A stretch of DNA of 64,000 nt from Alteromonas australica (GTDB lineage: Bacteria; Pseudomonadota; Gammaproteobacteria; Enterobacterales; Alteromonadaceae). The stretch is from positions 4,030,001-4,094,000 of the forward strand of contig NZ_CP008849.1 in the NCBI RefSeq assembly GCF_000730385.1, in the 5' to 3' direction. A program made the translations under genes and the position numbers. The number at the start of each line of letters is the position of its first letter. The first letter of the stretch is position 1. Shown here one piece after another: positions 1 through 8,410 of the stretch. The notes beneath the pieces are model-generated. The model was not told the DNA's origin and ran no database searches. It saw only the letters and a list, made by a program, of their open reading frames with translations.

Positions 1-793
1 CAAGCTCTTCACTGGCCTTTGGAATCAGTACTCTGTCTTTTCCAAGCGCCACAACGTTCACACCCAACTCCAGCACAGAGCGGTAAGAAATATCGATAAT
101 CTCAATTTGTCTCGCCTTCAGCCAATCAAGTAATTCGTCTTCAACCGCCTGTGTGCATACTGCCGCCAGCTTCTCAGACAACATGGCAAATTTCACATCT
201 AGGTGCAAAAAGTAGGGGTCGAACTGGTAGGCTTTAAATTCCCACCCTTCTTTTTCAACCCAAGACTTCATTTGATTTAACCCTGCTTCACTGGTTCGCT
301 CGCCGGTGTAACCACATAGCACCACGCCAGGTTCTAGCACCATAAAGTCGCCCCCTTCAAATGCCCCAGCGGTTATCACATCGTATAGCGGAATGTCTTG
401 CTGCTGATAGAAGTTAGCTACACTCACCCACTCGCCTCTTCGCCATGGGCTATACATTTGCGTAATGACAGGACCCCACGGGGTGAGTACCGAGGAATCT
501 CTCGCATATATTTGATAAGGTAAGTGTTCATCTGCCTCAAGAATGTGAGTTTTAACACCACAATGCTGATAAACATCAAGCATCTCTTGATACTGTTGTT
601 GGGCAACCGATTTATCAAACTGTCGGCCTAATCGCATTGAGCGACGAGACATAGCATTGCCGCTCTTCCAACTGTAGTGATCCATTGGCCCTATTAAGAC
701 TTCTTTAAGCTCTGCATATTCAGAGTCCATACTCCAGTGGGCTAAACGCCCCGTGCCACCTTGAGGATTACGACGGTAAAAAGATTTGTTCAT
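1..793 (-). CDS. Arginine deiminase/dimethylargininase-family protein (partial, 3' end outside window)
   Basis: The reverse frame is open from an ATG at 793 to the window edge, giving 264 residues with no stop. It has the amidinotransferase (pentein) fold signatures of arginine deiminase and dimethylarginine dimethylaminohydrolase relatives: YARDSSV near residue 95, and FEGGDF near 145, where the conserved Glu and Asp bind the guanidinium. The catalytic Cys expected near the C-terminus lies outside the window. The likely reaction is hydrolysis or transfer at a guanidino group of an arginine-like substrate in the cytoplasm; the exact substrate cannot be read. It diverges from a LysR regulator at 898 across about 100 bp, the usual arrangement for a regulator and its target. 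Confidence 0.75.
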   Translation of the reverse strand, partial: MNKSFYRRNPQGGTGRLAHWSMDSEYAELKEVLIGPMDHYSWKSGNAMSRRSMRLGRQFDKSVAQQQYQEMLDVYQHCGVKTHILEADEHLPYQIYARDSSVLTPWGPVITQMYSPWRRGEWVSVANFYQQQDIPLYDVITAGAFEGGDFMVLEPGVVLCGYTGERTSEAGLNQMKSWVEKEGWEFKAYQFDPYFLHLDVKFAMLSEKLAAVCTQAVEDELLDWLKARQIEIIDISYRSVLELGVNVVALGKDRVLIPKASEEL

Positions 794-897
794 GGTTTTC
801 ACTCTTAAAACATTGTGAAAACCAGTTTATGGTGACATATTAAATACACAAGCATCTATTTATTACCACAATGGTCTAATAATAAGACCAACAAGCC

Positions 898-1821
898 ATG
901 AAGACAGAACAAAGCCCCTATTTAGATTTACGCCAAATTCCATTAAATGCGCTGGTGGCCTTTGAGGCTGCAGGCCGGCATTGCCATATGCGAAAAGCCG
1001 CGCAAGAAATGTTTGTGTCTCACTCGGCGTTAAGCCGCCATATTAAGCAGCTAGAGTCACGGCTAAATACGCAACTTTTCGAACGAAAAAGCAATAAACT
1101 GCAATTAACCGCCCCCGGCATGCGGTTACTTGCGTCTGTTCAAGCCGCCTTTGGTGAATTAAATAATGGGCTTCATATGCTGAATCCCACTCAAGTAGAA
1201 GGCGAGGTAGTGATTGGCACCACAGGTACAATTATGCTGAATTGGCTTTTGCCTGTGCTGGCCGACGTGCAAAAGCAATACCCGGAGATATCTTTCAAGC
1301 TACGCACGTTAGATCCTCAGCAAAAAGCGCTGCCGTCAGAATTGGATATTGCCCTTTGCCTAGGCTGCCCTGATGAGCCTGACAAGGAAGTGAAAAAACT
1401 TTACGACGAATATTATGTTCCTGTGTGCAACCCCGCATTACTTAAGGGCCAAACCCTACAGACAGTAGACAGTTTATTGGCTTATCCCTTACTGCACGAT
1501 GGCTTGGGGCAATGGCTTCCATGGTTTCAACATCATCAACTCGATGGACGAAAGTCGCCTCATCACACTTATTTCGATTACGCCTATCAGGCCATTGAGG
1601 CCGCCAGAGTAGGCATGGGGCTGGCGCTTGCAGATATTGTTGAAGTGGCTGAAGATATTCGCCAAGGCAAGCTTATGCAGGCCATAGACTCAGCGCATAC
1701 TGAAGGGGAATCAGTTTATTTGGTGACGCATCCCACCGCGTTAATGAACTACCGTACCCAGTTAGTGCTACAAAGCGTGATTAACAATTTAAGAGAACGA
1801 GGCGCACGACTCTGTGTGTAG
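898..1821 (+). CDS. LysR-family transcriptional regulator, GcvA-like
   Basis: 307 aa, the normal size for the family. The N-terminal winged helix-turn-helix (residues about 15-75) contains the typical run AAQEMFVSHSALSRHIKQLE, and a periplasmic-binding-protein-like effector domain follows from about 100. The opening NALVAFEAAGRH resembles the GcvA/AmpR branch. The ATG at 898 follows directly on the spacer shared with the divergent amidinotransferase-like gene, so it probably controls that gene and itself. The inducer is unknown. Confidence 0.9.
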   Translation: MKTEQSPYLDLRQIPLNALVAFEAAGRHCHMRKAAQEMFVSHSALSRHIKQLESRLNTQLFERKSNKLQLTAPGMRLLASVQAAFGELNNGLHMLNPTQVEGEVVIGTTGTIMLNWLLPVLADVQKQYPEISFKLRTLDPQQKALPSELDIALCLGCPDEPDKEVKKLYDEYYVPVCNPALLKGQTLQTVDSLLAYPLLHDGLGQWLPWFQHHQLDGRKSPHHTYFDYAYQAIEAARVGMGLALADIVEVAEDIRQGKLMQAIDSAHTEGESVYLVTHPTALMNYRTQLVLQSVINNLRERGARLCV

Positions 1822-1843
1822 TGCGCCCGCAATACTGAGGATA

Positions 1844-2362
1844 TTAAGCGTCTTTGGGCTGTAGATTGTTGCTGACCTCTCGCGCATCGAAACTGGTTGC
1901 ACGAGTAGGGCGAGTACCTTTCCCCATTTCAATACTCAAAATTGTTTCAATTTCGCTTTTTTTCGCGCCGCCGACAAACACTCCCGTTTCAAACTGAGTG
2001 GTAGGATGATAGGCGGTTCGGCAGGTAATCACCCCACACTCGGTTACCCTGGCGTAGCGCTGGCTAAAGCCCACTTGCGGCGACGTTTCTACACGCTCTT
2101 TGTCTACCATGGTTTCTCTGTCTGTAACCACGAACCAATCATAACCTTTCAGTAAGGTGAGTTCAGCAGCCCTTAACATAGCGTAATCCATCGCCTTGGC
2201 TTTATCCGACCCTTTAGCTTTGAAGTGCACCCGATATTGGGTCTCACTCATCTGCGATTCAGTGTAACCAAAACCACCCTGAGTGGCTTCTCTGTAATCA
2301 GGTTGACTTGCGCAACCCGCCATAAAAAGCACAACCAATATCATACTCAATTTAATTTTCAT
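1844..2362 (-). CDS. CC0125/CC1285-type lipoprotein
   Basis: 172 aa. The N-terminus has a lysine-bearing hydrophobic signal and a lipobox ending in MAGC, so it should be a lipid-anchored envelope protein. The following GGFGYTESQMSETQYRVHFKA-type segment and the AMDYAMLRAAELTL segment are those of the small CC0125/CC1285 lipoprotein family, whose molecular function is not known. Its start overlaps the end of the anti-sigma gene by 11 bp, making it the third gene of the ECF operon. It may therefore be an envelope effector or sensor of that stress circuit (inference). Confidence 0.8.
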   Translation of the reverse strand: MKIKLSMILVVLFMAGCASQPDYREATQGGFGYTESQMSETQYRVHFKAKGSDKAKAMDYAMLRAAELTLLKGYDWFVVTDRETMVDKERVETSPQVGFSQRYARVTECGVITCRTAYHPTTQFETGVFVGGAKKSEIETILSIEMGKGTRPTRATSFDAREVSNNLQPKDA

Positions 2363-3185
2363 GAAACTCTCCTTCGGCGGTAGACACCACCTGCCATTGT
2401 TGTTTAATCGCTTGCTGCTCTTGTTGATGGTTGAGCGGTAGCGACAGCATCATTTTGTCTAACTCATTTTCAAAAACGTTCGATGCACTGGCCGTTTGAT
2501 ATTCGCCACGCATTGGCGAGACCAAAAAGGTCTCAGTGGCTTTCAGCTGCCAGTTACCTTGCTTGTTTTTACAAGCAATCATTACATTTAGTTCATCATT
2601 GCTCTGCACTTGGGCTTGACGACAATAATTGTGCTGAGTATCTTCAAAAGACAATTGCGGGGTAATGCGCTTGCCCGACGCCAACGTGATGGTGGTACCA
2701 CTATGCACCGTATTCAACGCTTCAGACACATTCGCCCAGTAGCTGGATTGCTGTGATTCCTTGCTGTCGAGTTGGAAAAAGCTCAACCCTGCTACAACAG
2801 CAAGACTGGCGGCCATTGCCAACGGAAATGTCCACGACTTACGCTTGGTAGGCCGCATGCCAATGTGTTTCAACGTTGCAGAACCATCAAATTGCCGTTC
2901 AGTATCGGCGAACGGCAGTTCCTTGCGCGTCACTTGGGCGTGCTTTGTGTTATTGCCGTGAGTCGCATCCATGCTGTGCTGCCCCAACAAATGAACAACA
3001 GCAGCTGGCAAAGGTCTTCGGGTAGCCACATCAGCCGCTTTTTTTACCACCATATCCACTTGCGCCAGCTCAGCGAGACGGTCGGCTACGGCCAAATCTT
3101 GTGCCATGGCATCCCTCACTCGCTCCATATCACCAGCAGATAGCGCGTTATCTAAAAACGCTGAAAGCATGTCATCGGTAATCAT
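2352..3185 (-). CDS. Transmembrane anti-sigma factor (RseA/zinc-finger-less type)
   Basis: 277 aa. A cytoplasmic N-terminal part (about 1-110, with MLSAFLDNALSAGDMERVRDAM typical of anti-sigma N-domains) precedes one hydrophobic segment around residues 120-138 (FPLAMAASLAVVAGLSFF). The C-terminal part is probably periplasmic. I do not see the His-x3-Cys-x2-Cys zinc motif. Its ATG shares bases with the sigma-factor stop (TAATG), so the two are translationally coupled. The expected role is to hold the neighbouring ECF sigma factor inactive until an envelope signal is received. Confidence 0.8.
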   Translation of the reverse strand: MITDDMLSAFLDNALSAGDMERVRDAMAQDLAVADRLAELAQVDMVVKKAADVATRRPLPAAVVHLLGQHSMDATHGNNTKHAQVTRKELPFADTERQFDGSATLKHIGMRPTKRKSWTFPLAMAASLAVVAGLSFFQLDSKESQQSSYWANVSEALNTVHSGTTITLASGKRITPQLSFEDTQHNYCRQAQVQSNDELNVMIACKNKQGNWQLKATETFLVSPMRGEYQTASASNVFENELDKMMLSLPLNHQQEQQAIKQQWQVVSTAEGEFHEN

Positions 3186-3673
3186 TAGGACAATACCTCG
3201 TTATTCGCGCGTAACACGTTACTTAGCTTGGCTCTCGCCCTTGCTAGTCGGCTCATAATAGTACCTGTAGGCACCTCCAGTACGGCTGAGGCGTCACGAT
3301 AACTCATGCCTTGTACGGCAATAAGAGACAAGGTTTCTCTTTGTTCATTGGGTAAATCATCCATGGCTTTAGTCACTTGCCTTAGCGTAATTTCGCTGGT
3401 TAATGCAGTATCTAAGGCCCCTTGTTCTTGGGCACGTAATTCGGGAGAAGCGGCCGCTTGCGTTCGTACTTTTTGTGCGCGGTATTCGTCTATCCAAATA
3501 TTACGACACACCCTAAATGCCCATGCCATCAATGTGGCCTCTTGGGGTAAAGGCTTGCTAAGTAGCTTTTCAACCGTTGCCTGCAGTAAATCGTCTGCAT
3601 CATGCATATTTCCAGTGAGCGAAAATGCAAACTTTCGCAAAGATGGAACTAAATCGGTAAGTTCTTCATTCAT
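3185..3673 (-). CDS. ECF (extracytoplasmic function) RNA polymerase sigma factor
   Basis: 162 aa from the ATG at 3673; an in-frame GTG at 3697 would add eight residues. Sigma region 2 is visible (DADDLLQATVEKLL, then AWAFRVCRNIWIDEYRA), as is region 4 with the helix-turn-helix SYRDASAVLEVPTGTIMSRL. This is a normal length for the class. It heads the sigma/anti-sigma/lipoprotein operon. A subtilisin-like protease gene is transcribed away from it across about 230 bp, and the outer-membrane and secreted proteins beyond may be part of its regulon. I could not identify a convincing autoregulatory promoter by eye. Confidence 0.9.
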   Translation of the reverse strand: MNEELTDLVPSLRKFAFSLTGNMHDADDLLQATVEKLLSKPLPQEATLMAWAFRVCRNIWIDEYRAQKVRTQAAASPELRAQEQGALDTALTSEITLRQVTKAMDDLPNEQRETLSLIAVQGMSYRDASAVLEVPTGTIMSRLARARAKLSNVLRANNEVLS

Positions 3674-3869
3674 TTTGTTTACCCGTGTTCTTAACACTCT
3701 TTCACTGATAACGAGTGAGTTCGCAATTTATTCCCTAGATCATGGAATTTTTTTGATGGCGAACCGTTATTAAGGAAACCCTCGTTGCCTATTACTGAAT
3801 GTTTTTTCTTTATCAACGTGGAGTATGGGCACGATTTGTGCCACCAATGAATGAGAGGTAACAACCTCA

Positions 3870-3886
3870 ACACAATATAGTTGTGT
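3870..3886. promoter_or_regulatory. Short inverted repeat upstream of the subtilase gene
   Basis: ACACAA-TATAG-TTGTGT is a perfect 6-bp inverted repeat, 21 bp before the ATG at 3908. A second small hairpin, GAGGT-AACA-ACCTC, lies just upstream. They could be an operator or a 5' leader structure; no regulator is identified. Confidence 0.3.
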
Positions 3887-3907
3887 AAATTGACGAGAAG
3901 GGGACCT

Positions 3908-5263
3908 ATGTCTAACGTGACATTCTTAGCCATATTTTTGATGCTCATCACAGCGTTTAATTGCTATGGGCAAATCGCAATACCCAGCCAAGTCGCCCGC
4001 CCTATTACCCCTATTATTGAAAAGTTACCTGGCGAATTAACACGCATTCGAGAAACAGTAAAAAACCCCGTAGACACTACGCTAGCAAACGCTTCCTCCC
4101 TTTTAGATAAGGCCTCTGATCCCCTTTATGCCCTGCCCGATGCCATCACCATTAAACAAAGTAACGGCACTGCTGCGCTCAAGGAAATAAAAACCCCAGA
4201 CGGCTTTTTAGCGATTGAAAAAGAGTGGGTATTAGTCGCGAAAGAGGCAGACATAAAGGCATTGTCTGACCCAGACATTCAGGTAGTCGAAAAACACTAT
4301 TTGCAGGCCATTGGGCAATGGATGTATACCCTTAGAATCACAGCGAACCTTGAAAAACTGTCTGCAATAAGAGACAGCCTGCCAGCAGAGCTTCAACAAC
4401 AATTAACTCGCAATTATGTTTATCTTTCGCAAACATCGAATCCTGTAGACACTTCCCGCAGACAGATGGACAGCGCACCATTACTAACATCATCTTCTCA
4501 CTCACCTTCCGCTGAACTAGCAAAACCTGACGTTAAGACGTGTAGCCTAGCCTCAAGGGTGGGCATGATTGATACGCCTATTTTTGAATCTCATGAAGCA
4601 TTTGCACATATCGATGTCACCCAGAAAAATTTTTTATCTAAGCCCCTCACGAATAACACCGTGCACGGCACCGCAGTGGCGGGCATTTTAGCGCAACGCC
4701 TTGCTAGCAATAGCCTTATCTTTAACGCCAGCGTATTTTACGAACGTAGCCAAGTTAGCCAAGGCGCCACCCTTGCTAACTTGCTCGAAGGCTTAAATTA
4801 TCTCGCCGAGCAAAACGTTGATGCAATAAATATGAGCTTGTCGGGCCCTGAAAATGAAGTGCTACGTTTAGCCCTAGCCTCCATAGATAAACAAGGCATT
4901 CAAGTGATTGCCGCTGCGGGTAACAATGGCCCTGCGGCACCCGCAGCCTATCCAGCCGCCTATTTAAGCACAATAGCGGTCACTGCCGTAGACAGCGAGC
5001 ATCAAATTTATCGCTGGGCCAATCAAGGCAGCTATATTGATTTTTCGGCACCTGGGGTATCTGTAGAAACGGCACATCCCACGCTAAGAACATCAAGGGA
5101 GTCGGGTACGTCCATGGCCGCGCCCATCATTACCGCGTATTACGCCTGTGCCCTACGCCATCGTGCACATAGAGGAGATGCCTTAACTTCGCTCATTGAA
5201 GCGTCGATAGATATGGGGAAAGAAGGTAGAGACGCTGTGTTTGGGTATGGGCTGTTGCCATAA
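3908..5263 (+). CDS. S8-family (subtilisin-like) serine peptidase, exported
   Basis: 451 aa from ATG 3908, chosen because AGAAGGGG precedes it and a clean signal peptide (TFLAIFLMLITAFNCYG) follows at once; an upstream TTG at 3881 is less likely. The catalytic triad is visible: Asp in GMID near residue 222, His in VHGTAVAGI near 253, and Ser in SGTSMAAP near 402. A long N-terminal segment of about 200 residues precedes the catalytic domain and may act as a propeptide or inhibitor-like region. It is divergent from the ECF sigma operon and convergent with a barrel gene. A role in processing surface or secreted proteins is inference. Confidence 0.88.
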   Translation: MSNVTFLAIFLMLITAFNCYGQIAIPSQVARPITPIIEKLPGELTRIRETVKNPVDTTLANASSLLDKASDPLYALPDAITIKQSNGTAALKEIKTPDGFLAIEKEWVLVAKEADIKALSDPDIQVVEKHYLQAIGQWMYTLRITANLEKLSAIRDSLPAELQQQLTRNYVYLSQTSNPVDTSRRQMDSAPLLTSSSHSPSAELAKPDVKTCSLASRVGMIDTPIFESHEAFAHIDVTQKNFLSKPLTNNTVHGTAVAGILAQRLASNSLIFNASVFYERSQVSQGATLANLLEGLNYLAEQNVDAINMSLSGPENEVLRLALASIDKQGIQVIAAAGNNGPAAPAAYPAAYLSTIAVTAVDSEHQIYRWANQGSYIDFSAPGVSVETAHPTLRTSRESGTSMAAPIITAYYACALRHRAHRGDALTSLIEASIDMGKEGRDAVFGYGLLP

Positions 5264-5306
5264 CATTCATGGCAACATATCCTCGTTGAAACAGGGCTGC
5301 GGTGGT

Positions 5307-6227
5307 TTAAAAGTGCAGTTTCATACCAAGCTCAGCCAGCGTTTCTTTGTAATCTGCGCTGTCCGTGGTAGAGGAATAATTCCCGTATTGCGTACTCAGC
5401 ATGACATCGACATGTCGGCTAACAGGGTAATCGATGACCGCTTTAATGCGCTGCCGATGGTCATTGCGCCCGATGCCTCCTTCCCTCGCGCCTGCATAAT
5501 CTCTCGTTTCATAGTGATAAGATAGCGTAAACTCGGTGTCTTTATGTAACCATGTAAGCGGGGTGGTATAAGCGACATCCGCTAAATAGCTGGTGTAATC
5601 AAAGGTGTTATCCTGCGCGTCTTCTTGCTGAAAAGTGAATCCAAACTGCCAAAATGCCTGGGCTTCATTAAACCAAAATACATCACTACGTAGTGCGTTT
5701 GCGTCACTGTCTCTTTCTGGTGTTGCCACAAAGATTTTTGAGATATTGTCTACGCTAAGCCGCCAGTAGCCCTTTTGTTGCCATGCACGCCCCACAGACA
5801 GCCCAGTTTGCCGATAAGTGAGGTAGTCGCTGTCATCTAATTTGGCATCAGCTGAATAATGGTGCAGCGCCACTTTTGCCCAATCGGCCTTATAGACCGC
5901 TTCTGCCGACAACGTGGTAATAGCGAGGTTAAACACAGAATAGTCGTTGTATTCGGTTGACGCATGTTGCGCAGACGTGTTCAATTGCCATTTCTCATGA
6001 GGCGTTATACTGGCTTTCACCTTTCCTTTCGCATAAAGCGCTGAATCACCTTCACCTGTGTTAGTGTCTATTTCACTCACACTCACATTGCTGTCATAGC
6101 CATAGCCGGCGTAGGCTTGTGCATCAAATTCAATCCATTGGGGCTCTGTAGAGGCGTCCTGTGCCAATGCCAAAGGAAACGGACTTACCAATAAAATCGA
6201 AATCGCGGTTTGCATTGCTGTATTCAT
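5307..6227 (-). CDS. Outer-membrane beta-barrel protein, surface-lipoprotein-assembly-modifier-like
   Basis: 306 aa with a signal peptide ending around ALAQDAS. After it the protein shows alternating amphipathic strands and ends in LAELGMKLHF, a C-terminal aromatic typical of BAM-inserted barrels. The pattern YAGYGYDSNVS at the start and RNDHRQRIKAVIDYPVSRHV near the end resemble DUF560/Slam-type barrels, but without the TPR-rich N-domain of full-length Slam proteins. It is the last gene of a leftward set with the secreted 6327-6989 protein and the exported 7075-7752 protein. A role in moving or anchoring that protein at the surface is inference. Confidence 0.65.
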   Translation of the reverse strand: MNTAMQTAISILLVSPFPLALAQDASTEPQWIEFDAQAYAGYGYDSNVSVSEIDTNTGEGDSALYAKGKVKASITPHEKWQLNTSAQHASTEYNDYSVFNLAITTLSAEAVYKADWAKVALHHYSADAKLDDSDYLTYRQTGLSVGRAWQQKGYWRLSVDNISKIFVATPERDSDANALRSDVFWFNEAQAFWQFGFTFQQEDAQDNTFDYTSYLADVAYTTPLTWLHKDTEFTLSYHYETRDYAGAREGGIGRNDHRQRIKAVIDYPVSRHVDVMLSTQYGNYSSTTDSADYKETLAELGMKLHF

Positions 6228-6268
6228 AAGTCACCTATCAATACCTGTACTTATGGTGCGTTGAGGGG

Positions 6269-6303
6269 AAAAACGAGGTAACAGCCGCTATCCGACTGTT
6301 ACC
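6269..6303 (-). terminator. Probable intrinsic terminator after the secreted-protein gene
   Basis: An 8-bp stem GGTAACAG/CTGTTACC (6277-6303) with an 11-nt loop is followed on the minus strand by TCGTTTTT. It lies between the 6327-6989 and 5307-6227 genes, so it may attenuate rather than end transcription. Confidence 0.5.
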
Positions 6304-6326
6304 GATACATCGTGGTCAGGTGAAAA

Positions 6327-6989
6327 TTACTGACCTAATACAGCTGTAATACTGCTAGTTACTGTGTCTTCGACAGATCCAGAAACCGTGTCATTTACAT
6401 TGGAAGTAATGGTGCTATCAATGGTTGAGGTAAGCGTGCTTTCAACAGAGGTGGCAACGCCAGATGTCACAACAGCATCAATACTGTTGCTAAGCGAATT
6501 GTTTACGGTGGAATCAACCGTATTGGTAATGCTATTTTCTACATTTCCATCCAGGCTCGACACTAGTGAATTTACGCTGTCTGTAGACACTGTGTTGTCG
6601 AAAGCAGTAGAAAGACCAGATTGCACATCGGTGACGTGATTAGCAATAAGTGAAAGAGACGATTGTGCGTCTTGTGTAGCAGATTCACTGGCCTCAGTGG
6701 CTTCGTCATCTTCTACAGTGGCGTCAGTATTGTCTATTTCTGTATTCGCTACGTCCGTATTATCAGCTAATTCGGTATTTGGTTGAGTATCTAATTGCGA
6801 GTTAACCTGGGCGCTGGATTGTTGTGACAAATTGGCATCGAAAGATGAGGCACCATCAGAAGTGGCTGACACCTGAGTTTGCGATGAAGTGTCTGATGAC
6901 GCCGATAGGTCAGCAGAGATTTCCTGCCCGTAAGCAGCGTAAGTGGTAAGGCCTAAAGCAAGTACGATGGAAGTGGTTAAAGTATTCAT
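6327..6989 (-). CDS. Secreted Ser/Thr/Asp-rich low-complexity protein
   Basis: 220 aa with a signal peptide (SIVLALGLTTYAAYG). The mature protein is almost entirely Ser, Thr, Asn, Asp, Val and Gln, with no Cys and hardly any aromatic residues. The last 75 residues consist of degenerate short repeats of the form S/T-V-D/E-S/D-T-V/I. Such sequences suggest a flexible stalk, adhesin or amyloid-like or biofilm matrix component; I recognise no family. It sits between a SurA-N-like exported protein and an outer-membrane barrel, so it is the likely cargo of that set. Confidence 0.65.
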   Translation of the reverse strand: MNTLTTSIVLALGLTTYAAYGQEISADLSASSDTSSQTQVSATSDGASSFDANLSQQSSAQVNSQLDTQPNTELADNTDVANTEIDNTDATVEDDEATEASESATQDAQSSLSLIANHVTDVQSGLSTAFDNTVSTDSVNSLVSSLDGNVENSITNTVDSTVNNSLSNSIDAVVTSGVATSVESTLTSTIDSTITSNVNDTVSGSVEDTVTSSITAVLGQ

Positions 6990-7074
6990 CCGTTAATCTC
7001 CTGTTTTTCATAATGGACATAGAGATAACGGGCGACTTGTGAGTTTATTCCTTTTTTATTTCTATTTTTTATTT

Positions 7075-7752
7075 TTAGTCTTCCGACGCGAGTTGCGACT
7101 TTTCCCACCATGGCGTCGAAAAATCGATGTTATTTTGCTGCAAAACGTTCTCGTATTTCACTCTTACCGATTCCCAAAACGCCGCTTTAAAAACAGGATC
7201 GTAAATCACAAACTCCCCTTGTTCACGATACTGCTCAAACAGTTCTTGGTAGGCACCTACAGGTGTAAGTGGGTTAGTCTGCTGCATAACCACGTCACCA
7301 CCGTATGTGTTGTAGAGTGCTTTTGACACCTTCCAATTTTTTGCCATACCTTTGGCCATAAGCAAACGATAACGCTCAATGTCTTCGTCTGAATACTCGA
7401 GGCTACTTTCTAAATCGGCTGTCCAAGACTTAATGACACTATACGCAGACTCCACTTCACCCACTGTAGGTTTAATTTCATTTTTTGATGCGTAGTCTGC
7501 TAATACTGATTCAGTGATTTTTGTGCCCAAAGCACGTTGCGCTAGAATTTTGCGGATTTCAGGTTCAGATTTATCCGTGAGAATAGCCTGAAAGCGATTC
7601 ACGTCGCTTTGAGAGGGTTGCAACTCGCTATTTGATATCGATTTATCAAATAAACGTGCAATAATTTCGTTTGCCGCTTGGGGGGTATTGATACCCAGCG
7701 ACACCAATATAGCGCCAAATAGCACCATAGGTATTATGTCTGAACGTGTCAT
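7075..7752 (-). CDS. Exported SurA-N/PpiC-like protein of unknown function
   Basis: 225 aa. A hydrophobic N-terminal segment (IIPMVLFGAILVSLGI, about 6-22) is a signal anchor or signal peptide. It is followed by an all-helical sequence whose start (ANEIIARLFDKSISNSEL) and the LADYASKNEIKPTVGEVESAY segment resemble the chaperone part of SurA/PpiC peptidyl-prolyl isomerases. I do not see a parvulin catalytic domain, so a chaperone-like role is more likely than isomerisation. It is the first gene of the leftward trio ending in the barrel protein. Confidence 0.6.
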   Translation of the reverse strand: MTRSDIIPMVLFGAILVSLGINTPQAANEIIARLFDKSISNSELQPSQSDVNRFQAILTDKSEPEIRKILAQRALGTKITESVLADYASKNEIKPTVGEVESAYSVIKSWTADLESSLEYSDEDIERYRLLMAKGMAKNWKVSKALYNTYGGDVVMQQTNPLTPVGAYQELFEQYREQGEFVIYDPVFKAAFWESVRVKYENVLQQNNIDFSTPWWEKSQLASED

Positions 7753-7876
7753 TGTGTGTGCTTCCCTGAGTTGTTGCTAACAGCGCGTGCGCAAAACGTA
7801 TTCTTTAGAATTATTAGAATTTTCCATTCGTCTTACGAAATGACGTTGCTGAGCTACTACTTTAGGCTATATAGAC

Positions 7877-8290
7877 CTAGATTTCCACTTTTTTACGCAA
7901 TGACTTTCGTGCACTTCGCTGCTTTTTCGCTTCACCTCGACGCGCTTTCACTGCACGGCTTAACTTTGTCGGCCTTCTTGGCTTTTGCTTTTTCGTCGCA
8001 TTGATTATCCAGGTTTTTAACCGATCAACCGCATCGTCTCTGTTCTGCTCCTGGGTTCGATAGTTTTGCGCTTTTAGCACAAACACGCCGTCTGTTGTAA
8101 TACGGCTGTCATTGGTTGCCAAGAGCGCGTCTTTCACGGTTTGCGGTAAATCGGCGTTTGCAATATCGAATCGCAAATGAATAGCGCTACTGACTTTATT
8201 AACGTTTTGCCCTCCCGCACCTTGCGCACGAATAGCCTGCATGTCTATATCGCTTTCCCGAAGTTGAATGGATGACGTGACAGTGATCAT
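7877..8290 (-). CDS. arfB: Alternative ribosome-rescue factor / peptidyl-tRNA hydrolase ArfB
   Basis: 137 aa. The release-factor signature AQGAGGQNVNKVSSAIHLRF near residues 20-40 contains the GGQ loop that hydrolyses peptidyl-tRNA on stalled ribosomes. The C-terminus is a strongly basic tail (ATKKQKPRRPTKLSRAVKAR and beyond), as in ArfB/YaeJ, where it enters the empty mRNA channel. The length matches E. coli YaeJ (about 140 aa) and there is no codon-recognition domain, which excludes a normal release factor. Confidence 0.93.
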   Translation of the reverse strand: MITVTSSIQLRESDIDMQAIRAQGAGGQNVNKVSSAIHLRFDIANADLPQTVKDALLATNDSRITTDGVFVLKAQNYRTQEQNRDDAVDRLKTWIINATKKQKPRRPTKLSRAVKARRGEAKKQRSARKSLRKKVEI

Positions 8291-8410
8291 AGTGTATTGA
8301 ATTCCTATCTTTCATATTTTATTCGTCGTGTGACTTTTCAGTATTAAGGTAAACGCAATTGACGACACCGCGTTTTGTGATTAATTTAACTTTACCTACA
8401 GCGGTTGCGC

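Noticed and set aside
3691-3951. 86-aa reverse frame over the ECF/subtilase intergenic region
   Set aside because: It overlaps the promoter region and the start of the subtilase, has no ribosome-binding site and no recognisable sequence.
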